Shown piece by piece: positions 9,859-22,300 of a stretch of DNA of 64,000 nucleotides (position 1 is its first letter; each line of letters opens with the position of its first letter). Below the pieces are notes generated by a model, which saw only the letters and a list, made by a program, of their open reading frames with translations, made no database searches and was not told the origin of the DNA. A program made the translations under genes and the position numbers. The stretch comes from Elephas maximus indicus (lineage: Eukaryota; Chordata; Mammalia; Proboscidea; Elephantidae), in NCBI RefSeq assembly GCF_024166365.1, contig NC_064826.1, forward strand, positions 19,864,001 to 19,928,000. The letters are read 5' to 3'.

Positions 9859-12800
9859 CAGCACTAAAAACTTATTTATCTATAATTACCCTGAATGTAA
9901 ATGGACTAAATGCACCAATAAAGAGACAGAGAGTCACACACTGGATAAAGAAACACGATCCATCTATATGCTGCCTACAAGAGACACACCTTAGACTTAG
10001 AGACACAAACAAACTAAAACTCAAAGGATGGAAAAAAGTATATCAAGCAAACAATAAGCAAAAAAGAAGAGGAGTAGCAATATTAATTTCTGACAAAATA
10101 GACTTTAGACTTAAATCCACCACAAAGGATAAAGAAGGACACTATATAATCATAAAAGGGACAATTGATGAGGAAGACATAACCATATTAAATATTTACA
10201 CACCCAATGACAGGGCTGCAAGATACATAAATCAAATTTTAACAGAATTGAAAAGCGACATAGATACCTCCACAATTATAGTAGGAGACTTCAACACACC
10301 ACTTTCGGAGAAGGACAGGACATCCAGTAAGAAGCTCAACAGAGACACGAAAGATCTAATTACAACAATCAACCAACTTGACCTCATTGACTTATACAGA
10401 ACTCTCCACCCAACTGCTGCAAAATATACTTTTTTTTCTAGCGCACATGGAACATTCTCTAGAATAGACCACATATTAGGTCATAAAACAAACCTTTGCA
10501 GAGTCCAAAACATCGAAATATTACAAAGCATCTTCTCAGACCACAAGGCAATAAAACTAGAGATCAATAACAGAAAAACTAGGGAAAAGAAATCAAATAC
10601 TTGGAAAATGAACAATACCCTCCTAAAAAAAGACTGGGTTATAGAAGACATCAAGGAGGGAATAAGGAAATTCATAGAAAGCAACGAGAATGAAAATACT
10701 TCCTATCAAAACCTCTGGGACACAGCAAAAGCAGTGCTCATAGGCCAATTTATATCAATAAATGCACACATACAAAAAGAAGAAAGAGCCAAAATCAGAG
10801 AACTGTCCCTACAACTTGAACAAATAGAAAGTGAGCAACAAAAGAATCCATCAGGCACCAGAAGAAAACAAATAATAAAAATTAGAGCTGAACTAAATGA
10901 ATTAGAGAACAGAAAAACAATCGAAAGAATTAACAAAGCCAAAAGCTGGTTCTTTGAAAAAATTAACAAAATTGATAAACCATTGGCTAGACTGACTAAA
11001 GAAATACAGGAAAGGAAACAAATAACCCGAATAAGAAATGAGAAGGACCACATCACAACAGAACCAAATGAAATTAAAAGAATCATTTCAGATTATTATG
11101 AAAAATTGTACTCTAACAAATTTGAAAACATAGAAGAAATGGATGAATTCCTGGAAAAACACTACCTACCTAAACTAACACATTCAGAAGTAGAACAACT
11201 AAATAGACCCATAACAAAAAAAGAGATTGAAACGGTAATCAAAAAACTCCCAACAAAAAAAAGCCCTGGCCCGGACGGCTTCACTGCAGAGTTCTACCAA
11301 ACTTTCAGAGAAGAGTTAACACCACTACTACTAAAGGTATTCCAAAGCATAGAAAATGACGGAATACTACCCAACTCATTCTATGAAGCCACCATCTCCC
11401 TGATACCAAAACCAGGTAAAGACATTACAAAAAAAGAAAATTATAGACCTATATCCCTCATGAACATAGATGCAAAAATCCTCAACAAAATTCTAGCCAA
11501 TAGAATCCAACAACACATCAAAAAAATAATTCACCCTGATCAAATGGGATTTATACCAGGTATGCAAGGCTGGTTTAATATCAGAAAAACCATTAATGTA
11601 ATCCATCACATAAATAAAACAAAAGACAAAAACCACATGATCTTATCAATTGATGCAGAAAAGGCATTTGACAAAGTCCAACACCCATTCATGATAAAAA
11701 CTCTTACCAAAATAGGAATTGAAGGAAAATTCCTCAACATAATAAAGGGCATCTATGCAAAGCCAACAGCCAATATCACTCTAAATGGAGAGAACCTGAA
11801 AGCATTTCCCTTGAGAACGGGAACCAGACAAGGATGCCCTTTATCACCGCTCTTATTCAACATCGTGTTGGAAGTCTTAGCCAGGGCAATTAGGCTAGAC
11901 AAAGAAATAAAAGGTATCCGGATTGGCAAGGAAGAAGTAAAGTTATCACTATTTGCAGATGACATGATTATATACACAGAAAACCCTAAGGAATCCTCCA
12001 GAAAACTACTGAAACTAATAGAAGAGTTTGGCAGAGTCTCAGGTTATAAAATAAACATACAAAAATCACTTGGATTCCTCTACATCAACAAAAAGAACAC
12101 CGAAGAGGAAATAACCAAATCAATACCATTCACAGTAGCCCCCAAGAAGATAAGATACTTAGAATAAATCTTACCAAGGATGTAAAAGGCCTATACAAAG
12201 AAAACTACAAAGCTCTACTACAAGAAATTCAAAAGGACATACTTAAGTGGAAAAACATACCTTGCTCATGGATAGGAAGACTTAACATAGTAAAAATGTC
12301 TATTCTACCAAAAGCCATCTATACATTTAACGCACTTCCGATCCAAATTCCAATGTCATATTTTAAGGGGATAGAGAAACAAATCACCAATTTCATATGG
12401 AAGGGAAAGAAGCCCCGGATAAGCAAAGCATTACTGAAAAAGAAGAAGAAAGTGGGAGGCCTCACCTTACCTGACTTCAGAACCTATTATACAGCCACAG
12501 TAGTCAAACAGCCTGGTATTGGTACAACAACAGACACACAGACCAATGGAACAGAATTGAGAACCCAGACATAGATCCATCCACGTATGAGCAGCTGATA
12601 TTTGACAAAGGACCAGTGTCAATTAACTGGGGAAAAGATAGCCTTTTTAACAAATGGTGCTGGCATAACTGGATATCCATTTGCAAAAAAATGAAACAGG
12701 ACCCATACCTCACACCATGCACAAAAACTAACTCCAAGTGGATCAAAGACCTAAACATAAAGACTAAAACGATAAAGATCATGGAAGAAAAAATTGGGAC

Positions 12801-13668
12801 AACCCTAGAAGCCCTAATACAAGGCATAAACAGAATACAAAACATTACCAAAAATGATGAAGAGAAACCCGATAACTGGGAGCTCCTAAAAATCAAACAC
12901 CTATGCTCATCTAAAGACTTCACCAAAAGAGTAAAAAGACCACCTACAGATTGGGAAAGAATTTTCAGCTATGACATCTCCGACCAGCGCCTGATCTCTA
13001 AAATCTACATGATTCTGTCAAAACTCAACCACAAAAAGACAAACAACCCAATCAAGAAGGGGGCAAAGGATATGAACACACACTTCACTAAAGAAGATAT
13101 TCAGGCAGCCAACAGATACATGAGAAAATGCTCTCGATCATTAGCCATTAGAGAAATGCAAGTTAAAACTACGATGAGATTCCATCTCACTCCAGCAAGG
13201 CTGGCATTAATCCAAAAAACACAAAATAATAAATGTTGGAGAGGCTGCGGAGAGATTCGAACTCTTATACACTGCTGGTGGGAATGTAAAATGGTACAAC
13301 CACTTTGGAAATCTATCTGGCGTTATCTTAAACAGTTAGAAATAGAACTACCATACAACCCAGAAATCCCACTCCTAGGAATATACCCTAGAGATACAAG
13401 AGCCTTCATACAAACAGATATATGCACACCCATGTTTATTGCAGCTCTGTTTACAATAGCAAAAAGTTGGAAGCAACCAAGGTGTCCATCAACGGATGAA
13501 TGGGTAAATAAATTGTGGTATATTCACACAATGGAATACTATGCATCGATAAAGAACAGTGACGAATCTCTGAAACATTTCATAACATGGAGGAACCTGG
13601 AAGGCATTATGCTGAGCGAAATTAGTCAGAGGCAAAAGGACAAATATTGTATAAGACCACTATTATAA
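9855..13668 (+). pseudogene. L1 ORF2 (endonuclease/reverse transcriptase), two frameshifts
   Basis: ORF2 encodes the endonuclease and reverse transcriptase that copy L1 RNA into the genome. The endonuclease motifs [17 protein letters not shown] and SDHKA are intact, and the reverse transcriptase has FADDM. The cysteine-rich C-terminal motif CWRGCGE is also there. The frame is broken near 12162 (stop TAA 12165-12167) and near 12511, each consistent with one missing base in a G run; the frame shifts 0 to 2 to 1. Total length corresponds to about 1271 codons, which is normal. Otherwise the coding sequence is undamaged. Confidence 0.9.
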
Positions 13669-14649
13669 GATCTTGAGAAATAGTAAACCTGAGAAGAACA
13701 CATACTTTTGTGGTTACGAGGGGGGGAGGGAGGGAGGGTGGGAGAGGGTTTTTTATTGATTAATCAGTAGATAAGAACTGCTTTAGGTGAAGGGAAAGAC
13801 AACACTCAATACATGGAAGGTCAGCTCAGTTGGACTGGACCAAAAGCAAAGAAGTTTCCGGGATAAAATGAAGGCTTCAAAGGTCAGCGGAGCAAGCACG
13901 GGGGTCTGGGGAACATGGTTTGCGGGGACTTCTAAGTCAATTGGCAAAATAATTCTATTATGAAATCATTCTGCATCCCACTTTGAAATGTGGCGTCTGG
14001 GGTCTTAAATGCTAACAAGCGGCCATCTAAGATGCATCAATTGGTCTCAACCCACCTGGAGCAAAGGAAAATGAAGAACACCAAGGCCACACGACAACTA
14101 AGAGCCCAAGAGACAGAAAGGGCCACATGAACCAGAGACCTACATCATCCTGAGACCAGAAGAACTAGTTGGTGCCCGGCCACAATCGATGACTGCCCTC
14201 ACAGGGAGCACAACAGAGGACCCCTGAGGGAGCAGGAGATCAGTGGGATGGAGACCCCAAATTCTCATAAAAAGACCAAACTTAATGGTCTGACTGAGAC
14301 TGGAGGAATCCCGGCGGCCATGCTACCCAGACCTTCTGTTGACACAGGACAGGAACCATCCCCGAAGACAACTCATCAGAAATGAAAGGGACTGGTCAGC
14401 GGGTGGGAGAGAGACGCTGATGAAGAGTGAGCTAATTATATCAGGTGGACACTTGAGATTGTGTTGGCAACTCTTGTCTGGAGGGGGGATGGGAGGATAG
14501 AGAGAGAGGGAAGCAGGCAAAATTGTCAAGAAAGGAGAGACTGAAAGGGCTGACTCAAGAGGGGGAGAGTAAGTGGGAGTAGGGAGTGAGATGTATGTAA
14601 ACTTATATGTGACAGACTGATTGGATTTGTAAACGTTCACTTGAAGCTT

Positions 14650-14655
14650 AATAAA
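14650..14655 (+). terminator. L1 poly(A) signal
   Basis: AATAAA just before the L1 A-rich tail. Confidence 0.7.
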
Positions 14656-14690
14656 AGTTATTAAAAAAATAATAAATAAATAAATAAACC

Positions 14691-17460
14691 AGGAAAAAAA
14701 AAAAGAGGACAGACTCAGATTGTTCTGGTGCTGTCAGTGGCTGGACGGTTAGCTATTCCAGTTTTGGGCCAGTATTACGAAGCCCATTTGTTCATAGATA
14801 TCATTTGAGCTTTATCAATAGTAAAGGTGATTTTTGGTTTCCCATCTGCCTTACCTGTTGGCTGTATTTCCCAGTTAGTTCAAAGCTAGGTGGAGAAGGG
14901 GGTGTTATTATTAGACTTCTTTACAATCTAATCATTCTTATATGAGCAGAGGAAGAATGAGTTTGAGGGTTTGAGTTTGCACATCAGAATCACCAGGAGA
15001 GCATTTTGAAAGTAGATATGTCCTCCTCTTCCTCTCCTGTCTCCACCTGACCTTTCCACACTTCCGTGCCTATAGATATCCTCACTTAGAACTGGCCTAG
15101 ACACTGGAAAAGCCCAGTTATAATTTTGCTTAGCTAGACTTGTATATCCCACATTTTATACTCTGTGACTACACCAAGGTGTCATTATAAGAAATGATGT
15201 CCTGTCTGTTGGCTAGGGTTTGAGTCAAACACTTTAGGATTATGTTTGGCAACGCCTCAATGCTTATCGTAGACATTGATCTGGGTAACTGGAATTACCC
15301 TTAACATATTCATGAATTCTAAATGCTATATTAATTTCTAGTAAGTGTACATTATTATAGAATGCTTAAAATACTTATTTTGGTAGTATTTAAAACCACC
15401 ACTAACTAAAATGTTATTTTTATATTACAAATAGTATTGTTTAATATTAATTCAGCATCTATTAGTGAGGAGGTCAAAGCAAATAAAATAAGTGTGCTTG
15501 TTTTTGTGATGGTCATACATCTATGAACAAAAGCCTAAAACACAAACAAAAAAATTAGATGGAATCTACCTTGTTTTATTTTTTAATTTAAGTGAGTAGG
15601 TTTTTTCCAATAAAAATATAAATAATACAGGTCTTTAATAAGCCCACAGATTGGAGAATCCATTCTGTGACTGCAATAATAATAATAATAAAGCAGCTAA
15701 ACTATGGAGCACCTACTATGTAATGAATATAGAGCTAAGCCTTTAATATGTATCATCTTTTTTAATCCACACTCCACTGGAAGTGGGTACTATTATTATT
15801 AGCACGATTTTAACAGAAGAAGAAAGTAAGACAGAGGAGTTCCATTAGTACTAAGCCTTTGGAAAGAAGAATCTCAACATCTTCTGATGTGGAATTGGGT
15901 GCTATCTGGGATACTTAAAAAAAATTGCTACCCTTCTTATTTATCTGTTTCTTCTTATTTTACTGTTTTAAAAATATGAATCAGCAGGGTTTTGATCTGA
16001 TCAGGTTGTGTATTGAAACCCTCGCCCTTCCAGAAGGTTCTAAATTAAGAAGCTTGGCTTTTTTTTTTTTTTTTTTACCTGTGACCATGTTTGAAAATCA
16101 CTTCTAGTCAATCTGGATTCATGAAAGCATATTGTACCAGGATTAATGTATAGTTACTGTGTGAGCTAGCACAGTGAGTATGAAAATAAATTATAGGAAT
16201 AAAAAAAAAAAAAAAATAGGAATAGGTACCTAAAAAGGCCAGTATTGGCTTATGATGAGCAGTCTTTCTCTTCTATGCTGAGTGGAAACATTGATTATTA
16301 AAAAAAACCTATTTCTGTACAAAGCTAAGCAGTTTTTTAATGGGGAAAAATAAAACACTTTATCATAGCTTCTAAATAATATATGTGTGTGTGTGTGTGT
16401 ATATATGTATATGTAAATTTCCTTCAGAATGAAATGAATTCTGTTGTCAATACCTCCAATAAAGTTATAGAAACTATATTTAACAAAACTCTAAATATAG
16501 CAAAGGTATTTTAAACCTGTTCATACCTGATGAAAGAAATTAAAAAATGTAATTTCAAACGAAAGCACCTGTAAGATATCCTAATAAATGCATAGAGGTT
16601 TATTTTTATTAAAAAAAAAAAAAAAAAAACTCAATCTGAAAAAAAATCATCACTGGACACTCTGCTTGGCCAAAGCCGGGGTCCTGTCCTCCTCCTTTGC
16701 TGGCTCTTCCCATGAAGACAATCGGGTTCTTCAGGGGCTAATTATGCTGACTCCTCTCCTGGTGCTTCCACACAGCATGACTGGTCCTGACACTGGCATC
16801 CCCAGCTGATGCCTGTGGTGCCACTGTGGTCACTAGGCTTGGCCTTCTGACCTCTCCCCTAGGCCTCCTCACCTGCCTGCCCTCTTGTTTCTTTGCTCAG
16901 AACTCTCAACAGCTGCACCTCTGAGGCATTCCCAGCCCATGTGGCTGCACCGAATCATCTAGCCAGGCCCCTTCCCCAGCCGTGGTTGATGAGCTGCTTA
17001 GGTGCCATATCGAATATAGGTCTTACTTGGGTTTGATCACTGCTACTCCACTCTTCCACTAACTGGCCCAACCTCTATCTCCTTTTACCAGTTGGATGGA
17101 AGGAGGGTTCTGTTCTCACTTCACCCTGCTTTCTGCCCTCTCTCTGATTTGTAGGAAAACCCTGTGCTCTGTGCCCTCCAAGGGCAAGCTCACTGGTTGG
17201 TATCCATGATCCTATTCCCTCTCAACAAAGCCTGGTTCTTGTAAACAAAAGCCTGGCTTTCTGATGAGTGCTTCTGCATGAGACTTACACAAACCCATTC
17301 AGCACCTCAGTTAATTCTTGCTCGTAGTGTACATCTGCCCTTCCCTGAGGACAGGGCAAATAGGCCCACTACCCCTGCTCCCCAATGGCAGGGGAAAGCG
17401 ATAGGTACAAAGAAGCTGGGGTGGTGGGGGAAGGCATCTCAAAATATTACCCCTGTATTT
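14691..17460. other. AT-rich non-coding DNA
   Basis: No gene seen. A probable MIR fragment lies at 15690-15830 (antisense; GAGCACCTACTATG, GTACTATTATTATTAG). A (TG)n run is at about 16382-16410 and long A/T runs are at 16058, 16200 and 16611. The remainder shows nothing recognisable. Confidence 0.6.
16382..16412. repeat. (TG)n/(TA)n microsatellite
   Basis: ATATATGTG followed by about ten TG units, then TATATATGTATATG. Confidence 0.85.
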
Positions 17461-17464
17461 CAGC

Positions 17465-17985
17465 TATCATCCATCTGTCAGTTTGTCATACAGTGGTGGC
17501 TTGTGCTGCTATGATGCTGCAAGGTAGGCCACAAGCACTTCAAATACCAACACAGTCACCCACGGTGAACAGGTTACAGTGGAGCTTCCACATTAAGACA
17601 AAAAAGAAAGGCCTTGTGAGCTACTTCCAAAAATTAGCCAATGAAAACCCTATAAACAAGGGTGAGAATGGTTGTACAAGTCAAAGAATGTAATCAATGT
17701 CATTGAACTATACATGTAGAAACTGCTGAATTGGTGTGTTTTGCTATGTATATTCTCAACCATAACAACAAAATAAAAAGTTAACCTTATGGATCGCAAC
17801 AGAACACTGGCCCATATACTGCTGAAAGATGAACCTTTTAGAGTGGAAAAACTCAAAATAACACAGTGGCCGCAAGAGTGGACTTGAGTGTGCCAACATG
17901 GGCGTGCCGCAGGACCAGGCGACGTTTCCTTCTGTTGTACCTAGGGTCACCATGAGTCGGAGCCAACTTACAGCAACCAACAGCG
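17465..17985 (+). mobile_element. Internally deleted RTE copy with L1 3'-end insert
   Basis: The left part is RTE 5'-end sequence (CTGTCAGTTTGTCATACAGTGG). The right part ends in the RTE 3' tail (GAGTCGGAGCCAACTTACAGCAACCAACA). Endonuclease and RT are missing. A 125-base L1 3' end (about 17662-17785) is inserted, with AACCCTAT/AACCTTAT either side. The same 5'+3' junction occurs at 36.23-36.62 kb. Confidence 0.65.
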
Positions 17986-18108
17986 TACCACCTCTCTTAA
18001 AGTACTTGCTTAGCGCATGCCTGGCCTAGAGTAATTGCTCAATAAAAATAGCTGAGATGGTTGTGACGAGGAAGAGGAAGCCTTATTCTCCCCAGATGTA
18101 AGGCTTTG

Positions 18109-18261
18109 TGGAAACCCTGGTGGTGTAGTGGTTAAGTGCTATGGCTGCTAACCAAGAGGTTGGCAGTTCGAATCCACCAGGTGCTCTTTGGAATCTCTAC
18201 GGGGCAGTTTAGGGTTGCTATGAGTCAGAATCGACTCGACGGCAGTGGGTTTGGTTTGGTG
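18109..18261 (+). mobile_element. AfroSINE, 8-bp TSD
   Basis: The head GGTGTAGTGGTTAAGTGC and B box GGCAGTTCGAATCCACC resemble a tRNA, and the tail is AGTCAGAATCGACTCGACGG. AGGCTTTG flanks it at 18101-18108 and 18262-18269. Confidence 0.9.
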
Positions 18262-18574
18262 AGGCTTTGCCATCTTCACTCTGACTGGCTGCAAGACCAA
18301 GAGAGCCTGGGAGGACACCCAGAAGGAGAGGGTCACAAACCAGTGACTTGCCTGCTTTCGGCTCTGTGGTAAGTGGGACCCCTGCAATGGGCCCTGCTTC
18401 CTGCCCAGCCTGGGGAAGGCTGCAGGAGAGATGGAGGCTGCCTACATGTGCCCCCCTCTCCCCCATGGGGCCAGAAATGCTACCACCAGAGAGCCATGCC
18501 TTCATATTGAGCATTGTCCCCTCCAATGTCATCCTGCAATGTAAATACCCCAGTAACAGTGTGTCTATTGGTAG

Positions 18575-18760
18575 CTCTCAGGGTCAGAGAAAAAGAGGAA
18601 GCCCCCTGAACGAGATGGAACAACACAAAGGAGATGGATGGACCCAAACGCAGCAACGATTGCAAGGGTGGTGCAGGACCAGGCCGTGTTTGTTCTGGTG
18701 TACTTAGGGTGGCTGTGAGTCAGAGCCAACTCGACAGCACCTAACAACAATAACAAATTG
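18575..18760 (+). mobile_element. RTE (BovB-like) 3' end
   Basis: GGGTCAGAGAAAAAGAGGAAG and GAGATGG match the C-terminal RTE coding end, followed by the tail AACTCGACAGCACCTAACAACAATAACAA. It is strongly 5' truncated and lies just past the CPA5 3' end. Confidence 0.75.
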
Positions 18761-19019
18761 GTAGCTCCCACGGGGTACATTTATCTGTGCAGGGCCCCCG
18801 AGAACACCTCAAGAGGAGAAAAGGCCTTGGAACCCCCGTTGCTGTCCTGAAGGCAGACCTGGGAGTGCAGATGCTTCCTCTGGCATTGCCAGTGACCCCC
18901 AGCCCTCAGCCCCCCGGAAGAGCAGCAGACCTCTGCGCCGCCCCCACACCCCCACCCATCCAGAGCCCAAGAGGTGGTGGCAGCCAGCCCAGAGGTGGCA
19001 AAGCCTGTTCAAACTTGTT

Positions 19020-19025
19020 TTTATT
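19020..19025 (-). terminator. CPA5 poly(A) signal AATAAA
   Basis: AATAAA read on the minus strand, about 100 bases after the CPA5 stop codon. This predicts a very short 3' UTR, as is usual in the CPA family. It is the first canonical signal downstream of the stop. Confidence 0.75.
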
Positions 19026-19120
19026 TTCTAGGGGGTCCGGGCATGGGTACGGGGAGGGCGATGCATAACTTGGGTTTCAGGAGGAGCCCCAGGCCTCGGG
19101 GGGTGCCCTGGGTCTAGCCC

Positions 19121-19308
19121 CTAGTAGGGGTGTTTCAGGGTGTGCTCCATGATGGTACGAATGGCCATCCATGTCTCCTGGGCGGTAGGGACGATCTGTG
19201 TGGCCGGCAGCAGGAAGCCATAGCGCCCGGTGTCCCGGAGCTCAAAGCTGAAGGCGTACTTGATGCCGTTGTCGTAGGCCCAGTCAACGGTGATTCCACT
19301 GGCCACGT
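19121..19308 (-). CDS. CPA5: CPA5 coding exon 11 (general base, stop)
   Basis: Completes Y367 and encodes residues 368-428, then TAG at 19123-19121. It holds V374 at the specificity position (Ile255 in CPA1, Asp in CPB) and FELRDTG with catalytic E389. The C-terminus is KHPY, as in other CPA enzymes. Acceptor TTTCCAG. Confidence 0.96.
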
Positions 19309-22300
19309 CTGGAAACAAGCAGGCCAAGAAATGCCCCAAAAGAAGAATGGGGCATGGCCACAAGGAACAGAGGCATCCTGAGTGGGCAGTGGGTTCTGGA
19401 ACCAAACCCTCACCCACCTCAGGCCGCACCAAGCTTCCTGGCCCAGGTCCACCTGCCCTCCCCAACCTGGACCCCACCCACACAGCCCATTCGCCACCCC
19501 TGCAGAAAGAAGTTCCTTGAGGGTATCAGACTTAGGATCCTTTCCCTCAAGGAACTTAGCGTAAGACAAGCATTAGGAGCTGTGCACTAAAGCTTCAAAG
19601 AAACAGCTCCCTGGGTCGCCCCCCGCCATTCACCCAGCTACCCAGGCATGGCAGTCCATTTGAGCCCAGCCCAACTGGGTGTCTGGTGTTTCCCCACAGC
19701 CACCAGGTTTGTAGGCATCTTAGAGCCTGCACCTGTCTGACCCTGGTGGACAAGGGGTTTGAGCAGCCCCAGGGCAAAGGTCACTCACAAAGGGTGGTGC
19801 TGATGCTCCCGTAGATGTACTCGACCCCATGGGCCTCATACAGGGCCTTCACTGCCTCCCTGGCCAGATAGTACTGCAAAATTACACCCAGAAGGTCAAA
19901 GGGTGGGGCCCAAAACAGCTCCCACCCTCCCTCACCAGCTGGTGAGAGGCATGCACTTAGGAGTCCTGAAAGTCAGACTTGCAGGTAGCTCTCAAAAGAT
20001 GGGAGCAGAGAATCTCTGACTTTGAACTTGACCACACGTGAGACAGTGAGCCCCCTTCTGCCCTGCCCTGGAGTCTACATTAACTTGGCAGGGACATTTG
20101 TGTTTTCTATACTCTCGATTTCCTGACAGAGCAAGTTTCTTTTCTTGAATTTATCATGGTCTACCCAACAAGTTGCCGTTGAGTTGATTCCAACTCATGG
20201 CAACCCCATGTGTACAGAATAGAACTGCTCCATAGGGCTTTCATGGCTGTGACCTTTTGGAAGCAGATTGCCAGGCCTGTCTTCTGAGGTGCCTCTGGGT
20301 GGGTTTGAACCACCAGCCTTTCAGTTAATAGTTGAGCACTTAACCATCTGCACCACTAGGGACCCCCTGGGGTCTATTGGTCCACACCTTGTCTTCAGAG
20401 TGACCTAAACTCTTTGGGAGGGGGCCAGATGTAGATTTTCCTGGGGAGGGGCCTCCCTTCCCCTCCCCAAAATGCTGAGCAGCCAATCTCACCAACTCCC
20501 TTTGATTTGAAACAGGCTCCAGTGTGTGCCCATAAGGGTACATGAGCATCTGAGAGTAGCTGTGGATGGAGATGAGGGCCTTGATCTTCCCATGGGCTGT
20601 GATGAACTTCACAATGGCAGCCACCTCTGGCTCTGACTGAGGAAAGGGTCCGTGGTAAGTCTCTGAGCAGGGGTTTTTGTTAGAACCATTTCCTAGAAGT
20701 AAAATAAAACCACCCCAAGAGTTAGAGTTCCCAGGTGCGGCAGAGATGCTTAATGCTCACAAAATATCCATGTGTTCCCCTACATCTCCCAACCTCCCTT
20801 GCAGCTTGTTTGAGGCCATGTGGCTAGTTCTGACCAATGAGAATGTTAGCAGAAATGATTTATCACTTCCAGCCTGCGGATGTTAAGAAAAACCAAACCA
20901 GTTGCCAAGGACTCAGTTTCCATGTGCATCAGAATATAACTGTGCTCCATAGGATTTTCAGTGGCTAATTTTTCAGAAGTAGATTGCCAGGCCTTTCTTC
21001 CAAGGTGCCTCTGAGTGGATTTGAACTGCCAACCTTTCAGTTAGCAGCCAAGCACATTCTCTACATTCTCTTTGGTCTGCATGGCTTGATGCAACAAACT
21101 CTAGATGGAGGAGTTAAATGATGGAAGCGTCCTGAATCCCTCTGTCACCATCAGAGATGCTAAGGGGTCACCCACCTGCATTGGGCTTAAAAAAAAAATG
21201 TGCAGGAAAAAGAAACTTTTATTGTTAAGCCAATTTTGGTGAGTGTTACTGCAGGAGTTCCTGGAGGTACCCATAGTTAATATGTTCAGCTGCTAACCAA
21301 AAGTTTGGAGGTTCAAGTCCACCCAGATGCACCTGGGAAGAAAGGCATGATGATCTACTTCTGAAAAACCAGCCATGGAAAATCCTACAGAGCGCAGTTC
21401 TACTCTGACACACATGGGCTTGCCATGAGTTGGAACTGACTTGGCAACAACTGTTTTTTTGTTACTGCAGCATCCCTAGTCTAATACACCAGAGAAGTAT
21501 AGCCACACCATGACTCAGCAACGCCGCAGCCTGCCCCTGCCTGGAGCTCCCTCAGCTTCTCCTTTGGTTAAATTCTGGCCATGGCTCCATTAGAAGGGTA
21601 GACCTGCCTCAGAAGTTGCATACAAGGGAAATTAGGTCTTCCTAACCCAACCCTAGCTTCTCCTACTGCACACGGACCCCTTGGGCTGACCCTCAACTGC
21701 CACGGACAAGGCTTGGGTTCACTGTCAGCTGAGAGCCCTGACTCGCTGTTTGCTCAAGCTTGGCCACCACTGTGGCTCCAAGAGCTCCAATGGACTTGGG
21801 GACCAGGCTAAGAGAGAACCGATCCCTACAGTTGCACAAGGCTGGTCTGGGACCACAGATGCCGGGAGTCTTTGGAAATTCTTCTTGGGGGCCCTGAGTT
21901 GGGACTATTTTTCTATTTACGAGTTTCATTTGTTGTAATCTCCTCCTAGGTTCTTTGCTCCCTATCTCTATTCTTCTTCTTCCCCTCCTTTTCGCTTTTC
22001 TCCCTGCCCAAGGGCCATGTCCTAGAGGGCTGGGCTGGGCTAGAAAAAAAGACGGGTCAAGATTTGTGGGTTAGGGGCATATTTGGAAAAAGTCATTCCC
22101 ATTTCTCCTCTTGCTCCTTGAAACAACAGAACCCAAGCCTAGCCCAGAGGCCAGGGATCATCCCAACTCCAGAAACCTCCTGAAGACCCAAAAGCACCCT
22201 ACTCATCTCCAGGGACAGCAGCTGGCCAAAAAGCTGCCGGGCTGGCTGAGGGACTGGCTCAGGTGATGTTCTGGGACTGCATCAAACCGGTCCTCCCCAA

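Larger units (their letters stand above)
7955..14690 (+). mobile_element. Full-length young L1 LINE
   Basis: About 6.7 kb, with a G-run 5' end, 5' UTR to 8378, ORF1 8379-9395, a 459-base spacer, ORF2 9855-13668, a 3' UTR with a G-rich tract near 13725, AATAAA at 14650-14655 and an A-rich tail. The A-rich flanks (CAGTTAAAA... left, CAGGAAAA... right) may be an imperfect target-site duplication. Only three coding lesions are visible, so it is young. The 3' UTR family matches the other truncated copies here. Confidence 0.93.
20740..21490 (+). repeat. Ancient repeat split by two SINEs
   Basis: Pieces at 20740-20886, 21054-21254 and 21461-21490 read as one old repeat: CCAATGAGAATG..., AACTTTTATTGTTAAGCC, then GTTACTGCAGCATCCCTAGTCTAATACA. 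Family uncertain; it resembles the repeat at 2.33 kb. Confidence 0.5.

Noticed and set aside
13720..13745. Special G-rich regulatory site
   Set aside because: The GGGAGGGAGGG tract is the usual G-rich tract of L1 3' UTRs and may form a quadruplex, but it is not specific to this locus.
18109..18261. Functional tRNA gene
   Set aside because: The A and B boxes are part of a SINE head; the cloverleaf is not maintained and a SINE tail follows.
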